Assembly (NCBI GenBank): GCA_046328475.1
Contig: JAXLWN010000023.1
Span: forward strand, 28,528 to 92,527
DNA from: CADCWN01 sp046328475
Lineage (GTDB): Bacteria; Chloroflexota; Chloroflexia; Thermomicrobiales; CADCWN01
Direction of reading: 5' to 3'
DNA length: 64,000 bases
The position numbers were made by a program, and so were the translations under genes. Below, piece by piece: positions 9,395 through 17,234 of the stretch; the stretch's first letter is position 1, and each line of letters opens with the position of its first letter. The notes beneath the pieces are model-generated. The model ran no database searches. It was not told where the DNA came from and was given only the letters and a program-made list of their open reading frames with translations.

Positions 9395-9936
9395 CTAGCG
9401 GCCGGTAACGGCTACCCCGAGGAACGCGTCGATCCGCTCGAAGGGCAGGTGATCCAGACGTAGTCGGCATGTAGTGCGCTTCGAGCACGCTGCCGTCCGG
9501 GCCGACCAGGAAGTCGGCGGGCATCCGCAGGAAGTTGCTCCTTCCTCCTTCGTCAGCTGAAAGCCCCGCTCCGCCGCCGCTGCGACCTGCGCGTGCGTCC
9601 CAGGCAGCGCCATCGTCGCCTCGACCTTCTCCGCCGAATTCTCGACGCCGTACAGATCGTAGAGCCGCGCCTCCGGGTCGGGAATCAGCGGGAAAGGCGC
9701 ATCCGCTTCCCGACATGCTCCCGCATCGCCGCACCCGCCGACTCGAAGATCGCCACCACCGCCAACCCGGCGCGCTCGAACTCCGCGTGGCGCTCGATCA
9801 GCATGTGCATGCGCAGGTTGCACAATGCGCAGGCGGCGTTCCGAAAGAAGGAAAGCAACAGCGGCCTACCGCGATACGACGCGAGATCGACCGGGTTGCC
9901 GAACAGATCGTTGGTCTGAAAGGTCGGTGCGGGCAT
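9395..9936 (-). pseudogene. peroxiredoxin-like (AhpC/TSA) gene with several frameshifts
   Basis: The translation pieces join into a thioredoxin-fold peroxiredoxin of about 180 residues: MPAPTFQTNDLFGNPVDL at the N-terminus, then RPLLLSFFRNAACALCNLR with a CxxC-like pair, LAVVAIFESAGAAMREHVG, then PFPLIPDPEARLYDLYGVE and FLRMPADFLVGPDGSVLEAHY, ending HLPFERIDAFLG. These pieces fall in three frames with changes near 9705, 9540 and 9460. The family reduces peroxides or acts as an AhpC/TSA-like thiol oxidoreductase. Conservation of every block argues for sequence errors or very recent inactivation. It is driven by a strong promoter at 10009-10037. Confidence 0.7.
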
Positions 9937-10008
9937 CCCGAAGTGAGTCGCATTGCGTATGCCTCCAATGTCGTGGAAAAAGGACGGGTGAAGCCGACTA
10001 TATCGTGC

Positions 10009-10047
10009 ATAGTAAACCTGATTGCCTAAATTGTCAACAGAGTTGAC
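10009..10047 (-). promoter_or_regulatory. sigma-70 promoter with overlapping dyad operator for the peroxiredoxin gene
   Basis: On the minus strand TTGACA (10037-10032), a 17-base spacer and TACTAT (10014-10009) form a near-consensus promoter. A perfect dyad GTCAAC-AGA-GTTGAC (10033-10047) covers the -35 element, as expected for a repressor site of the MarR, TetR or GntR kind. Expected transcript start is about 10002, 66 bases before the start codon. The regulator itself is not next to it. Confidence 0.75.
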
Positions 10048-10155
10048 TAATTCTTGTCTGGGGTGGATGCGGCCACGATGGCCGGACGCGCGGTGTAGAA
10101 TGCCCCCGCGCGTTCGCGCCTCGGCGCGCGAGCTATCGGTGGGAAGGAGGGAGCA

Positions 10156-10340
10156 ATGGCGAAACAGCGCGAGCGGGGGCAACTGGTCTACCTGGCGTCG
10201 CCACAGCAGATCGAATATCGCGAGTATGAGCAGATCATCCGCCAATGTCTCGGCTCCTGGCCCCGACCGTCAAGCAGTGCGTGATGGGCCACGAGATGGT
10301 CGGGCGCGTCTACCGGCTGGGCGCGGGTGAGACACCGGAA
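10156..10340 (+). pseudogene. fragment of a zinc-type alcohol dehydrogenase
   Basis: ATG 10156, with GGAGG nine bases upstream, begins a peptide with GQLVYLASPQQIEYREYE, typical of the N-terminus of medium-chain dehydrogenases that act on sugars or polyols. It stops after about 42 residues. In another frame just downstream, CVMGHEMVGRVYRLGAGE matches the GHE zinc-ligand region of the same family. The spacing is too short for the intervening 30-odd residues, and everything after the GHE region is missing, so this is a truncated, internally deleted remnant. It ends beside the convergent BadF-type gene. Confidence 0.5.
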
Positions 10341-10349
10341 GGAGGCCCA

Positions 10350-11273
10350 TCACTCCGCCAACAAATCGCGCGCCAGCGCCGCCGCGCCGAGCGCCGCATC
10401 CTCGGTCGCCGCCCGGTGCTCCACCGCGAACCCCTGCCCGTCCGCCGCGCGCAACAGCGGCGGCAGCAGCAAATCCTCGCTCGCGTGCAGGAACCCGCCA
10501 TCCGTCACCAGGGGGATTGCCGCACCCGCCGCCGCGTCCAATTGGCGCAACACGGCGACTGCCAGCGTGCCCAGCGCCTCGCCCGCCGCCGCGACGATGC
10601 CCACGGCAACCTCGTCGCCCGCCCGCGCCGCGTCGGCCACCACCGGGGCCAGCGCCGCGATCTCGTCGCGCGGCGTCGGCTGGCGGTAGACCCAGCCTAC
10701 AATCTCCTCCGGCGCGGCCAGCCCCGCCGCAGCCAGCAACACCCCTCGCAGCGCCGTCTGCGGCCTGCGCCCATCGTGCGCCCGCAGCACGGCGGAGAGT
10801 CCGGCCAGCCCGACCGCATAGGCGCTGCCGTCGTCATCGAGCAGGTAGCCCCAGCCGCCCGCCCGCACCTCGCGCCCATCCGCCGCGCGCCCGTAGCCGA
10901 TCGAGCCGGTCCCCGCGATCAGCAGCACCGCCGGACCCGACGGCACCGCCGCCCGCAGCGCAATCGCCGCGTCATTCGTCACCGCATAGCGCCCGGCCGC
11001 GATCACCGCGCGCAGGCAATCTTCCACCGCCGCCCGGTCGTCCGGCCGCGCCGCGCCCGCCGCGCCGATCGCCACCGCTGCCACTGGCCCCTGCTCGCGC
11101 CCCGCATCTGCAAACGCCGCCGCAATCGCCGCCGCCACCGCCTCGGTCGCTCGCCCCGCCCCGACCGCGCGAATATTCCCCGGCCCCCCCACGCCGCGCC
11201 CGAGCACCGCCCCGCTCCCGGCCTCCGCCAGCAACGCGACCGTCCTCGTCCCGCCCGCATTCAGGCCGAGCAC
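10350..11273 (-). CDS. BadF/BadG/BcrA/BcrD-type ATPase, N-acetylglucosamine kinase-like
   Basis: ASKHA-fold kinase of about 307 residues, like bacterial N-acetylglucosamine/N-acetylmuramate kinases. Phosphate-binding motif LGLNAGGTRTVALL is at the N-terminus (the usual D of DGGGTKT is N here), RYAVTNDAAIALRAA gives the phosphate-2/catalytic region, and LLIAGTGSIGYGRAADG the adenosine-side loop. The frame is open to 11351, but residues upstream of LGLNAGG are encoded by a 7-base repeat, so GTG 11271-11273 is proposed as start. The replacement of the first Asp of the ATP loop by Asn is worth noting and could affect catalysis. Confidence 0.75.
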   Translation of the reverse strand: MLGLNAGGTRTVALLAEAGSGAVLGRGVGGPGNIRAVGAGRATEAVAAAIAAAFADAGREQGPVAAVAIGAAGAARPDDRAAVEDCLRAVIAAGRYAVTNDAAIALRAAVPSGPAVLLIAGTGSIGYGRAADGREVRAGGWGYLLDDDGSAYAVGLAGLSAVLRAHDGRRPQTALRGVLLAAAGLAAPEEIVGWVYRQPTPRDEIAALAPVVADAARAGDEVAVGIVAAAGEALGTLAVAVLRQLDAAAGAAIPLVTDGGFLHASEDLLLPPLLRAADGQGFAVEHRAATEDAALGAAALARDLLAE

Positions 11274-11398
11274 GAGTGACGAGTAACGAGTAACGAGTAA
11301 CGAGGATTCCCGATCCGCAGCGTGCGCCGCCTGCCGCTTACCTTCTGCCACCGGAACGTCGTCTCCCCTCGTTACTCGTTACTCGTTACTCGTTACTT
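11273..11398. repeat. 7-base tandem repeats in inverted pair (AGTAACG units)
   Basis: GAGTAAC units at 11274-11304 face GTTACTC units at 11369-11398 with about 65 bases between. The left array abuts the start of the BadF-type gene. The right array begins inside the stop codon of the LytR-CpsA-Psr gene (TAA 11393-11395), which is part of an AGTAACG unit. Confidence 0.85.
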
Positions 11399-12613
11399 CT
11401 GAAGCTCTTGCTTAATGTACTTGCTGATGAGGTCGTAATCCCCGCCGTGCGGCTGCAAGATCGCCTGCCCGTCGGCGGAGGTGGCATTCTCCAGCACATT
11501 GCTGTCGTCGATGCGGATGTGGGCCGAATTGCCCGTATCGGCGCGCAGGAAGAGGATTAGCAGATCCATCGGCGCAAGATTCGTCTTCAGCGCGGGTTGG
11601 AGCGCGTTCATCACCCCGAACGCCCGCCACCAGTTGAGCGGACTCTTCAACTTCGCGCTGATCGCCGACATCAGCTTCTGCTGCCGCTGCGAGCGCGCGA
11701 AATCCCCCTGCTCCACCGGCACATCGGCGTAGCGGGCGCGGGCGTAGCGGATCGCCGTCTCGCCATCCATGTGCTGCTTCCCGGCCGCGAACGTGACCGT
11801 GATCCAGCTCGGATCGATATTCGGATCGTCGTTGGCCGGGTAGTCGGACGAGAAGGCGTTCTCCACGTCGATATCGACGCCGCCGAGCGCATCCACCAGC
11901 GCCCGGAAGCCCCGGAAATCGATCGTCACCCACTCATCGGTCGCCAGGCCGGTCACCTGCTCGACCTTGTAGGTCACCAACTCGCCCCCGGCGACCGGAT
12001 CGCCCTCGTCCCCGCGCCCGTAGGCGTAGGCGCTGTTAATCTTCGCGTAGCGCCCCGAATCGGGCGGGATCTGCACCCAGAGGTCGCGCGGGATGCTGAT
12101 CTGCGCCGTGCCGTCCCTCCCGGTGTGCAGCAGCAGCAGCGAGTCGGTCAGATAGGCCCCGTCGTGCCCCTCCCCGCCATAGCCGAGAATCAGCACATTC
12201 GCCTCGCCCGTCGGCGACAGATGCACCGACCAGAGCGGCTCGGTCGAGACCGCGCTCGCGAACATCAACCCGCGCACGAGGAAAGGCAGCAAAATCAGCG
12301 CGACGACCGCGAGCGCCCACCACACGATCCGCCGCTTCCGCCGACGAGGCCGCTTCTGCTCCTGCTGGTCCCACGGATAGGAAAGATCGGGAGGCAACCC
12401 CTCGCCATACTGCGGCGCGGCCTGCGGATATTGTGGCTGTTGCGGAAACTGCGGCTGCGGATAGGGCGGCTGAGGAACCTGCTGATGAGGATTGCCGGGT
12501 GTTGGCCCAAGCGGCGGGAGATACGGCTGGCCCTGCGGCGGCGCAAACGGATCGGGGTTTGGTTGCGGCGGATATCCCTGCGGCGGATACCCCGGCGGAT
12601 TTCGCTGATCCAT
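11393..12613 (-). CDS. LytR-CpsA-Psr family protein
   Basis: Membrane protein of 406 residues. Order: cytoplasmic proline/glutamine-rich tail with many PP-Y-PQ repeats (1-85), a basic stretch KRPRRRKRR, one membrane helix (about 96-115), and an extracellular LytR-CpsA-Psr domain with NVLILGYGG, DSLLLLHTG, SIPRDLWVQIP (the arginine that contacts the lipid pyrophosphate), KINSAYAYG and AIRYARARY. The family transfers lipid-linked polymers to the cell wall. The proline-rich cytoplasmic tail is common in actinobacterial and Chloroflexota members. Stop codon lies in a repeat array. Confidence 0.9.
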   Translation of the reverse strand: MDQRNPPGYPPQGYPPQPNPDPFAPPQGQPYLPPLGPTPGNPHQQVPQPPYPQPQFPQQPQYPQAAPQYGEGLPPDLSYPWDQQEQKRPRRRKRRIVWWALAVVALILLPFLVRGLMFASAVSTEPLWSVHLSPTGEANVLILGYGGEGHDGAYLTDSLLLLHTGRDGTAQISIPRDLWVQIPPDSGRYAKINSAYAYGRGDEGDPVAGGELVTYKVEQVTGLATDEWVTIDFRGFRALVDALGGVDIDVENAFSSDYPANDDPNIDPSWITVTFAAGKQHMDGETAIRYARARYADVPVEQGDFARSQRQQKLMSAISAKLKSPLNWWRAFGVMNALQPALKTNLAPMDLLILFLRADTGNSAHIRIDDSNVLENATSADGQAILQPHGGDYDLISKYIKQELQK

Positions 12614-12689
12614 CGCCCCTATCGCCTACTGCCCACTCCTACCGCCAGCCACCCCTCGTCCCATCCCCCGCTACCCGCCACGCGCGACT

Positions 12690-12752
12690 TCGTCGTTCGT
12701 ACTTCGTCCTTCGTACTCCACTCAGCACTCAGCACTCAGCACTCAGCACTCG
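12690..12752. repeat. short-period repeats between LytR-CpsA-Psr and Ldh2 genes
   Basis: TTCGTACTTCGTCC-type units (12690-12717) followed by four copies of CAGCACT (12722-12751). The array starts two bases from the TAA stop (12754-12756) of the minus-strand dehydrogenase gene and is single-armed here. Confidence 0.8.
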
Positions 12753-12753
12753 T

Positions 12754-13860
12754 TTAGTTCGGTGTCGGCAGCGGAATGCCGAAGCGCTCGGAGAGGTGGG
12801 TGAGGTCCTTCCAGATCGCGTCGGGCAGCGGGATACCCTCGTTGCCGCGCTTCTCGCGCGAAATGACCTCTGGCTCGCCGGGGGTCATCACCCGCTCAAC
12901 GCCCTCGGCGGGTTTGACGCGGCGGGCGGCGGCGAGGGTGTTGCCGACCATCGCGCCGTAGCGCTCACCGCCACCAAAAGCTTCCGGATCGATCACGATA
13001 ATCGTCACGCCGCTGATCTGCCCGGACGACTGCGCCGTGCCGTCGCTGCGCCCATGCCGCGCGCCCACGTCCCACGAGCCGCTGACATCGTCGTCGATCA
13101 CGGCCAACCCGCCGATCAGCGCGGCGGCCATCGACATGCCGTAGCCCTTGTGGCCGTCAACCGCGCCGCCGAGCGGCAGCAGCGCGCCACCGGCGTAGAA
13201 ATCGTCCGGGCGCGTGCTCGGCACACCGCTCTCGTCGATGATGCGGCCGGGTGCCAGCTCTGCCCCCTTCGATTGCGCCACCCGAATCTTCCCCTCGGCG
13301 ATGACCGAGGTCGCCGCATCGAAGATCATCGGGTTGTCCTCGCCCGCCGGGACGCCGAACGACCAGGGGTTGGTCCCCAGGAAGCGCTCGCGCCCGCCGA
13401 ACGGCACCACGATCCCGGTGCCGGTGCCCGCCGCGCCGTAGCCGATGATGCCGACCATCCCCGCCGCCGCCGCGCGCTCGGGATACTCGCCAAGTCGCCC
13501 GATGTGCATCGAGTGGCGGATCGTCGCCACCGCGACGCCATGCTTGCGCGCCGCCTCGATCGCCCACTCCAACGCCACGATGGTCGAGTATTGCCCGAAG
13601 CACTCCGCTGCATCAACCAGCGCGGTCGCGCCGAACTCGCGGATGACCTTTGGCTCGTTGCCCGGCTTGAGTTGCCCGTGATCGACTTGATCGACATACC
13701 AGCGCATGCGCAGCACACCGTGCGAATCGTGCCCGGAGAGATTGGCGCGCACCAGGTGGTGGGCCACCTCGTCCGCCGCCTGCTGCCCGGCACCAACCTT
13801 CAGGCAGATCTCGCGTATGAAGTCCTCCAGCGGACCAGCGGGGCAGAGCACGTCGGCCAT
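12754..13860 (-). CDS. malate/L-lactate/ureidoglycolate dehydrogenase family (Ldh2)
   Basis: NAD(P)-dependent 2-hydroxyacid dehydrogenase of the Ldh2/YlbC/AllD family, 368 residues. SGHDSHGVLRMRWYVDQ (about 36-52) carries the conserved catalytic histidine region; GVAVATIRHSMHIGRLGEY, RFLGTNPWSFGVPAG and GHKGYGMSMAAALIGG are the usual family blocks. ATG 13858-13860 follows AAAGGAG. The substrate (malate, lactate, ureidoglycolate, sulfolactate, or another hydroxyacid) cannot be told from sequence. Fits the hydroxyacid and sugar-acid theme of the window. Confidence 0.9.
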   Translation of the reverse strand: MADVLCPAGPLEDFIREICLKVGAGQQAADEVAHHLVRANLSGHDSHGVLRMRWYVDQVDHGQLKPGNEPKVIREFGATALVDAAECFGQYSTIVALEWAIEAARKHGVAVATIRHSMHIGRLGEYPERAAAAGMVGIIGYGAAGTGTGIVVPFGGRERFLGTNPWSFGVPAGEDNPMIFDAATSVIAEGKIRVAQSKGAELAPGRIIDESGVPSTRPDDFYAGGALLPLGGAVDGHKGYGMSMAAALIGGLAVIDDDVSGSWDVGARHGRSDGTAQSSGQISGVTIIVIDPEAFGGGERYGAMVGNTLAAARRVKPAEGVERVMTPGEPEVISREKRGNEGIPLPDAIWKDLTHLSERFGIPLPTPN

Positions 13861-13920
13861 GACACCACTCCTTTCATCACCACACCCCATGACGTGGCGC
13901 GTATCCTATCACGGCGCGGG

Positions 13921-14037
13921 GGGTGAGGGGAGTGGAGCGTGGAGCGTGGAGCGTGGAGAGAAGAGAGGAGAGAGAAAGGGGAAGGGAGAAGGGAGAAGGG
14001 AGAAGGGAGAAGGGAGAATGGCGAGGCGAGAGAGGGG
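13921..14037. repeat. purine-rich 7-base repeats (GTGGAGC and GAAGGGA units)
   Basis: Three GTGGAGC units (13932-13954), then GAGAG-rich sequence, then five GAAGGGA units (13981-14020). Together with the pyrimidine-rich stretch at 14122-14300 it makes a large imperfect inverted repeat around the palindromic element at 14045. The whole 13861-14383 interval has no supportable gene. Confidence 0.85.
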
Positions 14038-14044
14038 AGGGAAC

Positions 14045-14122
14045 GGCTGCTTCGCTGCGCTGAGAATGACGCACCGATGGCCACTGTCTCCCCCCTGTCA
14101 TGCTGAGCGCAGCGAAGCATCC
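14045..14122. repeat. palindromic element with CTTCGCTGCGCTGAG core
   Basis: Left arm GCTGCTTCGCTGCGCTGAG with AATGAC (14046-14070), right arm GTCATGCTGAGCGCAGCGAA followed by GCATCC (14097-14122). The arms are nearly perfect inverse copies, separated by about 26 bases. A second copy lies at 61926-62013. Elements of this look occur between genes in many environmental genomes. Confidence 0.8.
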
Positions 14123-14300
14123 GTCTCTCTTCTCTCCACGCTCCACGCTCCACGCTCCACACTCCACTCTCTCTCCTCGTCTCTGCGCCCTCTGCGTCCT
14201 CTGCGGTAAATCCGTTCTCCCTTCGTCGTCTCCACATCGTTCTCCGCGTCTCCGCATCTCTCCACTCTCTTCTCTCCACGCTCCACTCTCCACTCTCCTC
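14122..14300. repeat. pyrimidine-rich repeats including a CTCTGCGTC array
   Basis: TCCACGC units (14136-14158) mirror the GTGGAGC units at 13932. A 9-base periodic block, CTCTGCGCC-CTCTGCGTC-CTCTGCGG (14180-14206), followed by TAAATCC, recalls a dispersed repeat seen in cyanobacteria and Chloroflexota. More CTCCACT units follow (14259-14299). Confidence 0.75.
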
Positions 14301-14383
14301 ACCGCAAACTGGCACTGCACCCGCCGATCGGGTAGAGTCCCCTACGATCGCGGGGGCGAGGCAGCATTGGCGGAGGTTGGGCG

Positions 14384-14692
14384 ATGTGGAAATCGCGGCT
14401 GTTCGGGTCGCTATCGCTACTCCTCGATTTTGTGAACGAGCACGCGCTGTCGGCCGAGCAATTCAAGGTCGTCGTCGTGCCGCCGCGCATCTGGCAGCGG
14501 CGCGGCAGCCCGCGCTTCCACCTGATCTACAAGATGGACGACCCCGCGCCCGATCTCGTCGGTGCGCTCGCGACGGCCGAAGAGTCGCCCGATATCGACG
14601 AAGCCGCCGCCATCGACACCGCCGCCGAGATCATCGCCAGCGCGCAGCACCGGGGCGGGCACGGCCACGGCTCCGGCGAGCGCGGCGAATGA
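14384..14692 (+). CDS. hypothetical small protein upstream of glycosyltransferase
   Basis: 102 residues, not recognised. GGAGG sits eight bases before ATG 14384. The N-terminal 60 residues (RLFGSLSLLLDFVNEHALS then VVVVPPRIWQRRGSPRFHL) look like a small folded alpha/beta domain. The C-terminus is acidic and ends with His/Gly-rich HRGGHGHGSGERGE, which could bind metal. Its stop overlaps the next start (ATGA), so it is probably translated together with the glycosyltransferase. No function is claimed. Confidence 0.65.
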   Translation: MWKSRLFGSLSLLLDFVNEHALSAEQFKVVVVPPRIWQRRGSPRFHLIYKMDDPAPDLVGALATAEESPDIDEAAAIDTAAEIIASAQHRGGHGHGSGERGE

Positions 14693-15855
14693 CCTCGCCG
14701 TCACAGGTGCGCATCGGGATCGACGCGCACCTCCTCTCGTTCGCCGGAACCTACCGCCAGGCCGGGGTCAGTCGCTACATCGCCGAACTGCTGCGCGCCT
14801 TTGCCGCCGAGCAGGCCGGCGAATCACCCTTCGAGTACCTCGCCTACATCGGACGCGAGCAACCCCCCGCCGACTTCCTGCCACCCGGCGCGGGTCGCCT
14901 GCACTGGCGACAGAGCCAGCTCCCGACCGAGCGCGCCCCGGTGCGGATCGCCTGGGAGCAGGGGATCGGCCCGGCCGCCGCGCTTCGCGAACGGCTCGAC
15001 CTGCTCCACGGCCCGGTCAACGTGCTGCCCCTCGCCGCGCCATGCCGGGGGGTGATCACGATCCACGACCTCGCCTTCCTGGCGCACCCCGAGGCGTTCA
15101 ACGCGGCCAAGCGGCGCTACCTCACCGTCATGACCGCGCTCTCGGCGCGGCGATCGGCGCGCGTGATCGCCGTCTCACACTTCACCCGGCTGGAGGTGAT
15201 CCGCCGCCTGGGGATCGCGCCGAGCAAGGTGGCCGTGGTCCACAACGCCGCCGATCCCACCTTCGCGCCGCGCCCGGCGGACGAAATCGCGCGCTTCCGC
15301 GCCGCGCACGATCTCCCCGCGCGCTTCATCCTCTCGGTGGGCACGCTGGAGCCGCGCAAGAATCTCACCGGCCTGCTCGATGCCTTCGCCAAACTCGCGG
15401 CCGATACCGACGCCGACCTTGTCATTGTCGGCGGGCAGGGGTGGCTCTACGACGATGCGCTGGCGCGCGTCGCCGCGCTGGGGCTGGCCGGGCGCGTCCG
15501 CTTCGCCGGACACGTCCCGGATGGGGACCTGCCGCTGTGGTACAATGCGGCAGCGGCCTTTGTCTACCCATCGCTCTACGAAGGCTTCGGCCTGCCGCCA
15601 CTCGAAGCGCTGGCCTGCGGCACACCGACGATCACCAGCGCCGCCGCGTCGCTCCCCGAGGTGGTCGGGGAGGCCGCCATCCTGGTCGAACCGCGCGATC
15701 CCGACGCGATCGCCGCCGCCCTGCGCCAGGTTCTGACCGATCCCTCGCTCCGCGCGCGGCTCAGTGCCGCCGGACCGCCCCGCGCGGCAACCTTCACCTG
15801 GGCGCGCACGGCGGCGGCCACCAGGGCGGTCTACGCCGAGGCGCTTGCCCGATGA
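14689..15855 (+). CDS. glycosyltransferase family 4
   Basis: GT-B fold sugar transferase of 388 residues. The N-terminal acceptor domain has RIGIDAHLLSFAGTYRQAG with the usual glycine-rich loop. The C-terminal donor domain has FILSVGTLEPRKNLTGLL, VPDGDLPLWYNAAAAFVYP and the E-x7-E motif in SLYEGFGLPPLEALACGTP. These are hallmarks of retaining GT4 mannosyl- or glucosyltransferases acting on nucleotide-sugars. ATGA overlap upstream and downstream shows an operon. It probably builds an extracellular or lipid-linked glycan; acceptor unknown. Confidence 0.92.
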   Translation: MTSPSQVRIGIDAHLLSFAGTYRQAGVSRYIAELLRAFAAEQAGESPFEYLAYIGREQPPADFLPPGAGRLHWRQSQLPTERAPVRIAWEQGIGPAAALRERLDLLHGPVNVLPLAAPCRGVITIHDLAFLAHPEAFNAAKRRYLTVMTALSARRSARVIAVSHFTRLEVIRRLGIAPSKVAVVHNAADPTFAPRPADEIARFRAAHDLPARFILSVGTLEPRKNLTGLLDAFAKLAADTDADLVIVGGQGWLYDDALARVAALGLAGRVRFAGHVPDGDLPLWYNAAAAFVYPSLYEGFGLPPLEALACGTPTITSAAASLPEVVGEAAILVEPRDPDAIAAALRQVLTDPSLRARLSAAGPPRAATFTWARTAAATRAVYAEALAR

Positions 15856-17234
15856 CCGCGCGACCGGTCCACCCACGAATAGCACAGTTCGCGCGCGGCG
15901 TATCGCGCCGACGACCCTGGTACGTCGCCGCGCTGGGCGTCATCTCCCTCGCCTGCTGCCTCCTCAGCGGCCTGGTGGCCTGCTCCCCGGTCGATAAAGT
16001 CTTCCCCCCGAGCGAATCCTCGCCGGTCGCCGATCCTCCCGCCACCCAGCGCACGCGCGCGACGCCGGTGGCGACGATTGCCGGGCCGCCCGCCTCGACC
16101 CCGATCGCGCCGATCACCGGACTCGCCCCGGAGCGCACCCTGCTCTTCGTCTCCGACCGCGACGGGCAGATCGACCTCTACCTGACCGATATCGTCAGCC
16201 GCGCCGTCTGGCGCTTGACGAACGACGCCGCGATCGAGTCCTTCCCGGCCTGGTCGCCCGACGGGACGACGATCGCCTACGTGGTGGAGGATCAGCGCGC
16301 GGTGCGCAACCTCTGGCTGCTCGACTTGCGCGACGGCATCCATCGCCAGATCACGCATGAGGAGCCGCCGTTCGATGTGCGTCGACCCGCCTGGCTGCGC
16401 GGCGGGCGCGCCCTGATCTACGACACCGGCAAGCCGTTCGACCGTCGCCCCGAGCTGCGCGCCATCACCATCACCGGGCAGCCGCTCGCCCCGCTGCTGC
16501 CCGATAGCGGCAGCGTCATCCTCGACTGGGATACCGATGGCGCGACGCTGATCTGCGCGGTGGTCTCGAACCTGGGGCAACCCCGCATCGTCGTCGCCGA
16601 CGCCGTGCCGGGCGAGCGGCTGCGCCCGGACCAGGATGCGCTGATCGGCTTCGACGTGCATCTCTCGCCCAACGGCCTCTACGCGACCTATTCCGCGCCC
16701 CCCCTCAGCGACGACCAGATCACCTACGTGCTGACGCTGGCCACCGGCGAGACCTATCCGATCAACGACCGCGTGCGGCGCAGCACCGGCGCGATCGAGA
16801 ACGTGACCGGGCGGCGCTACGAGCACGACTTCGCCTGGCTGCCCGATAGTCGCCGCCTCGTCTTCGTCCACGGCACCGGCGGCGTCACCGATGGGCAGGG
16901 CAAGCTGAAGCTGGGGAACGCGCCGCTCCCGCTCGCCGATGGCCTGGTCGGGCTCTGGCTCACCGACCGCACCAAGTCGGTTGAAGAGCGCCGCCGCGAT
17001 CAGTTGACCACCGGCACCGCCGACGCCGCGCCGCGCCCCTCGCTCGATGGCCGCTGGATCGCCTTCCTCACCGACACACAGGAGTCCACTGCGGTCGAGT
17101 CGAACATCTGGATCATCGCCGTGAACGCGGCCGAGGGGCACGCGCCGGAGGAGTACAACCTCACCGCCGGGGAGGGCAACAATTGGGCACCAACCTGGAT
17201 GCCGCTGCCGGTGACCGATCCGGCCGGGTCGTGA
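15852..17234 (+). CDS. PD40/TolB-like beta-propeller lipoprotein
   Basis: Exported protein of 460 residues. A hydrophobic segment WYVAALGVISLACCLLSGL ends in the lipobox-like LVAC, so it is probably a lipoprotein. After a Pro/Thr/Ala linker (about 55-95) come repeats of the WD40-like PD40 type: LLFVSDRDGQIDLYLTD, ESFPAWSPDGTTIAYV, HLSPNGLYATYS, DFAWLPDSRRLVFVH, RPSLDGRWIAFLTD, WAPTWMP. Such propellers act as binding modules. Start overlaps the upstream stop (ATGA), and its TGA overlaps a GTG start of the following thiL fragment. Partner unknown. Confidence 0.85.
   Translation: MTARPVHPRIAQFARGVSRRRPWYVAALGVISLACCLLSGLVACSPVDKVFPPSESSPVADPPATQRTRATPVATIAGPPASTPIAPITGLAPERTLLFVSDRDGQIDLYLTDIVSRAVWRLTNDAAIESFPAWSPDGTTIAYVVEDQRAVRNLWLLDLRDGIHRQITHEEPPFDVRRPAWLRGGRALIYDTGKPFDRRPELRAITITGQPLAPLLPDSGSVILDWDTDGATLICAVVSNLGQPRIVVADAVPGERLRPDQDALIGFDVHLSPNGLYATYSAPPLSDDQITYVLTLATGETYPINDRVRRSTGAIENVTGRRYEHDFAWLPDSRRLVFVHGTGGVTDGQGKLKLGNAPLPLADGLVGLWLTDRTKSVEERRRDQLTTGTADAAPRPSLDGRWIAFLTDTQESTAVESNIWIIAVNAAEGHAPEEYNLTAGEGNNWAPTWMPLPVTDPAGS

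Noticed and set aside
10245..11279. Long plus-strand frame opposite the BadF-type gene
   Set aside because: It is an arginine/proline-rich antisense shadow with no recognisable domain, and the minus-strand frame codes a clear kinase fold.
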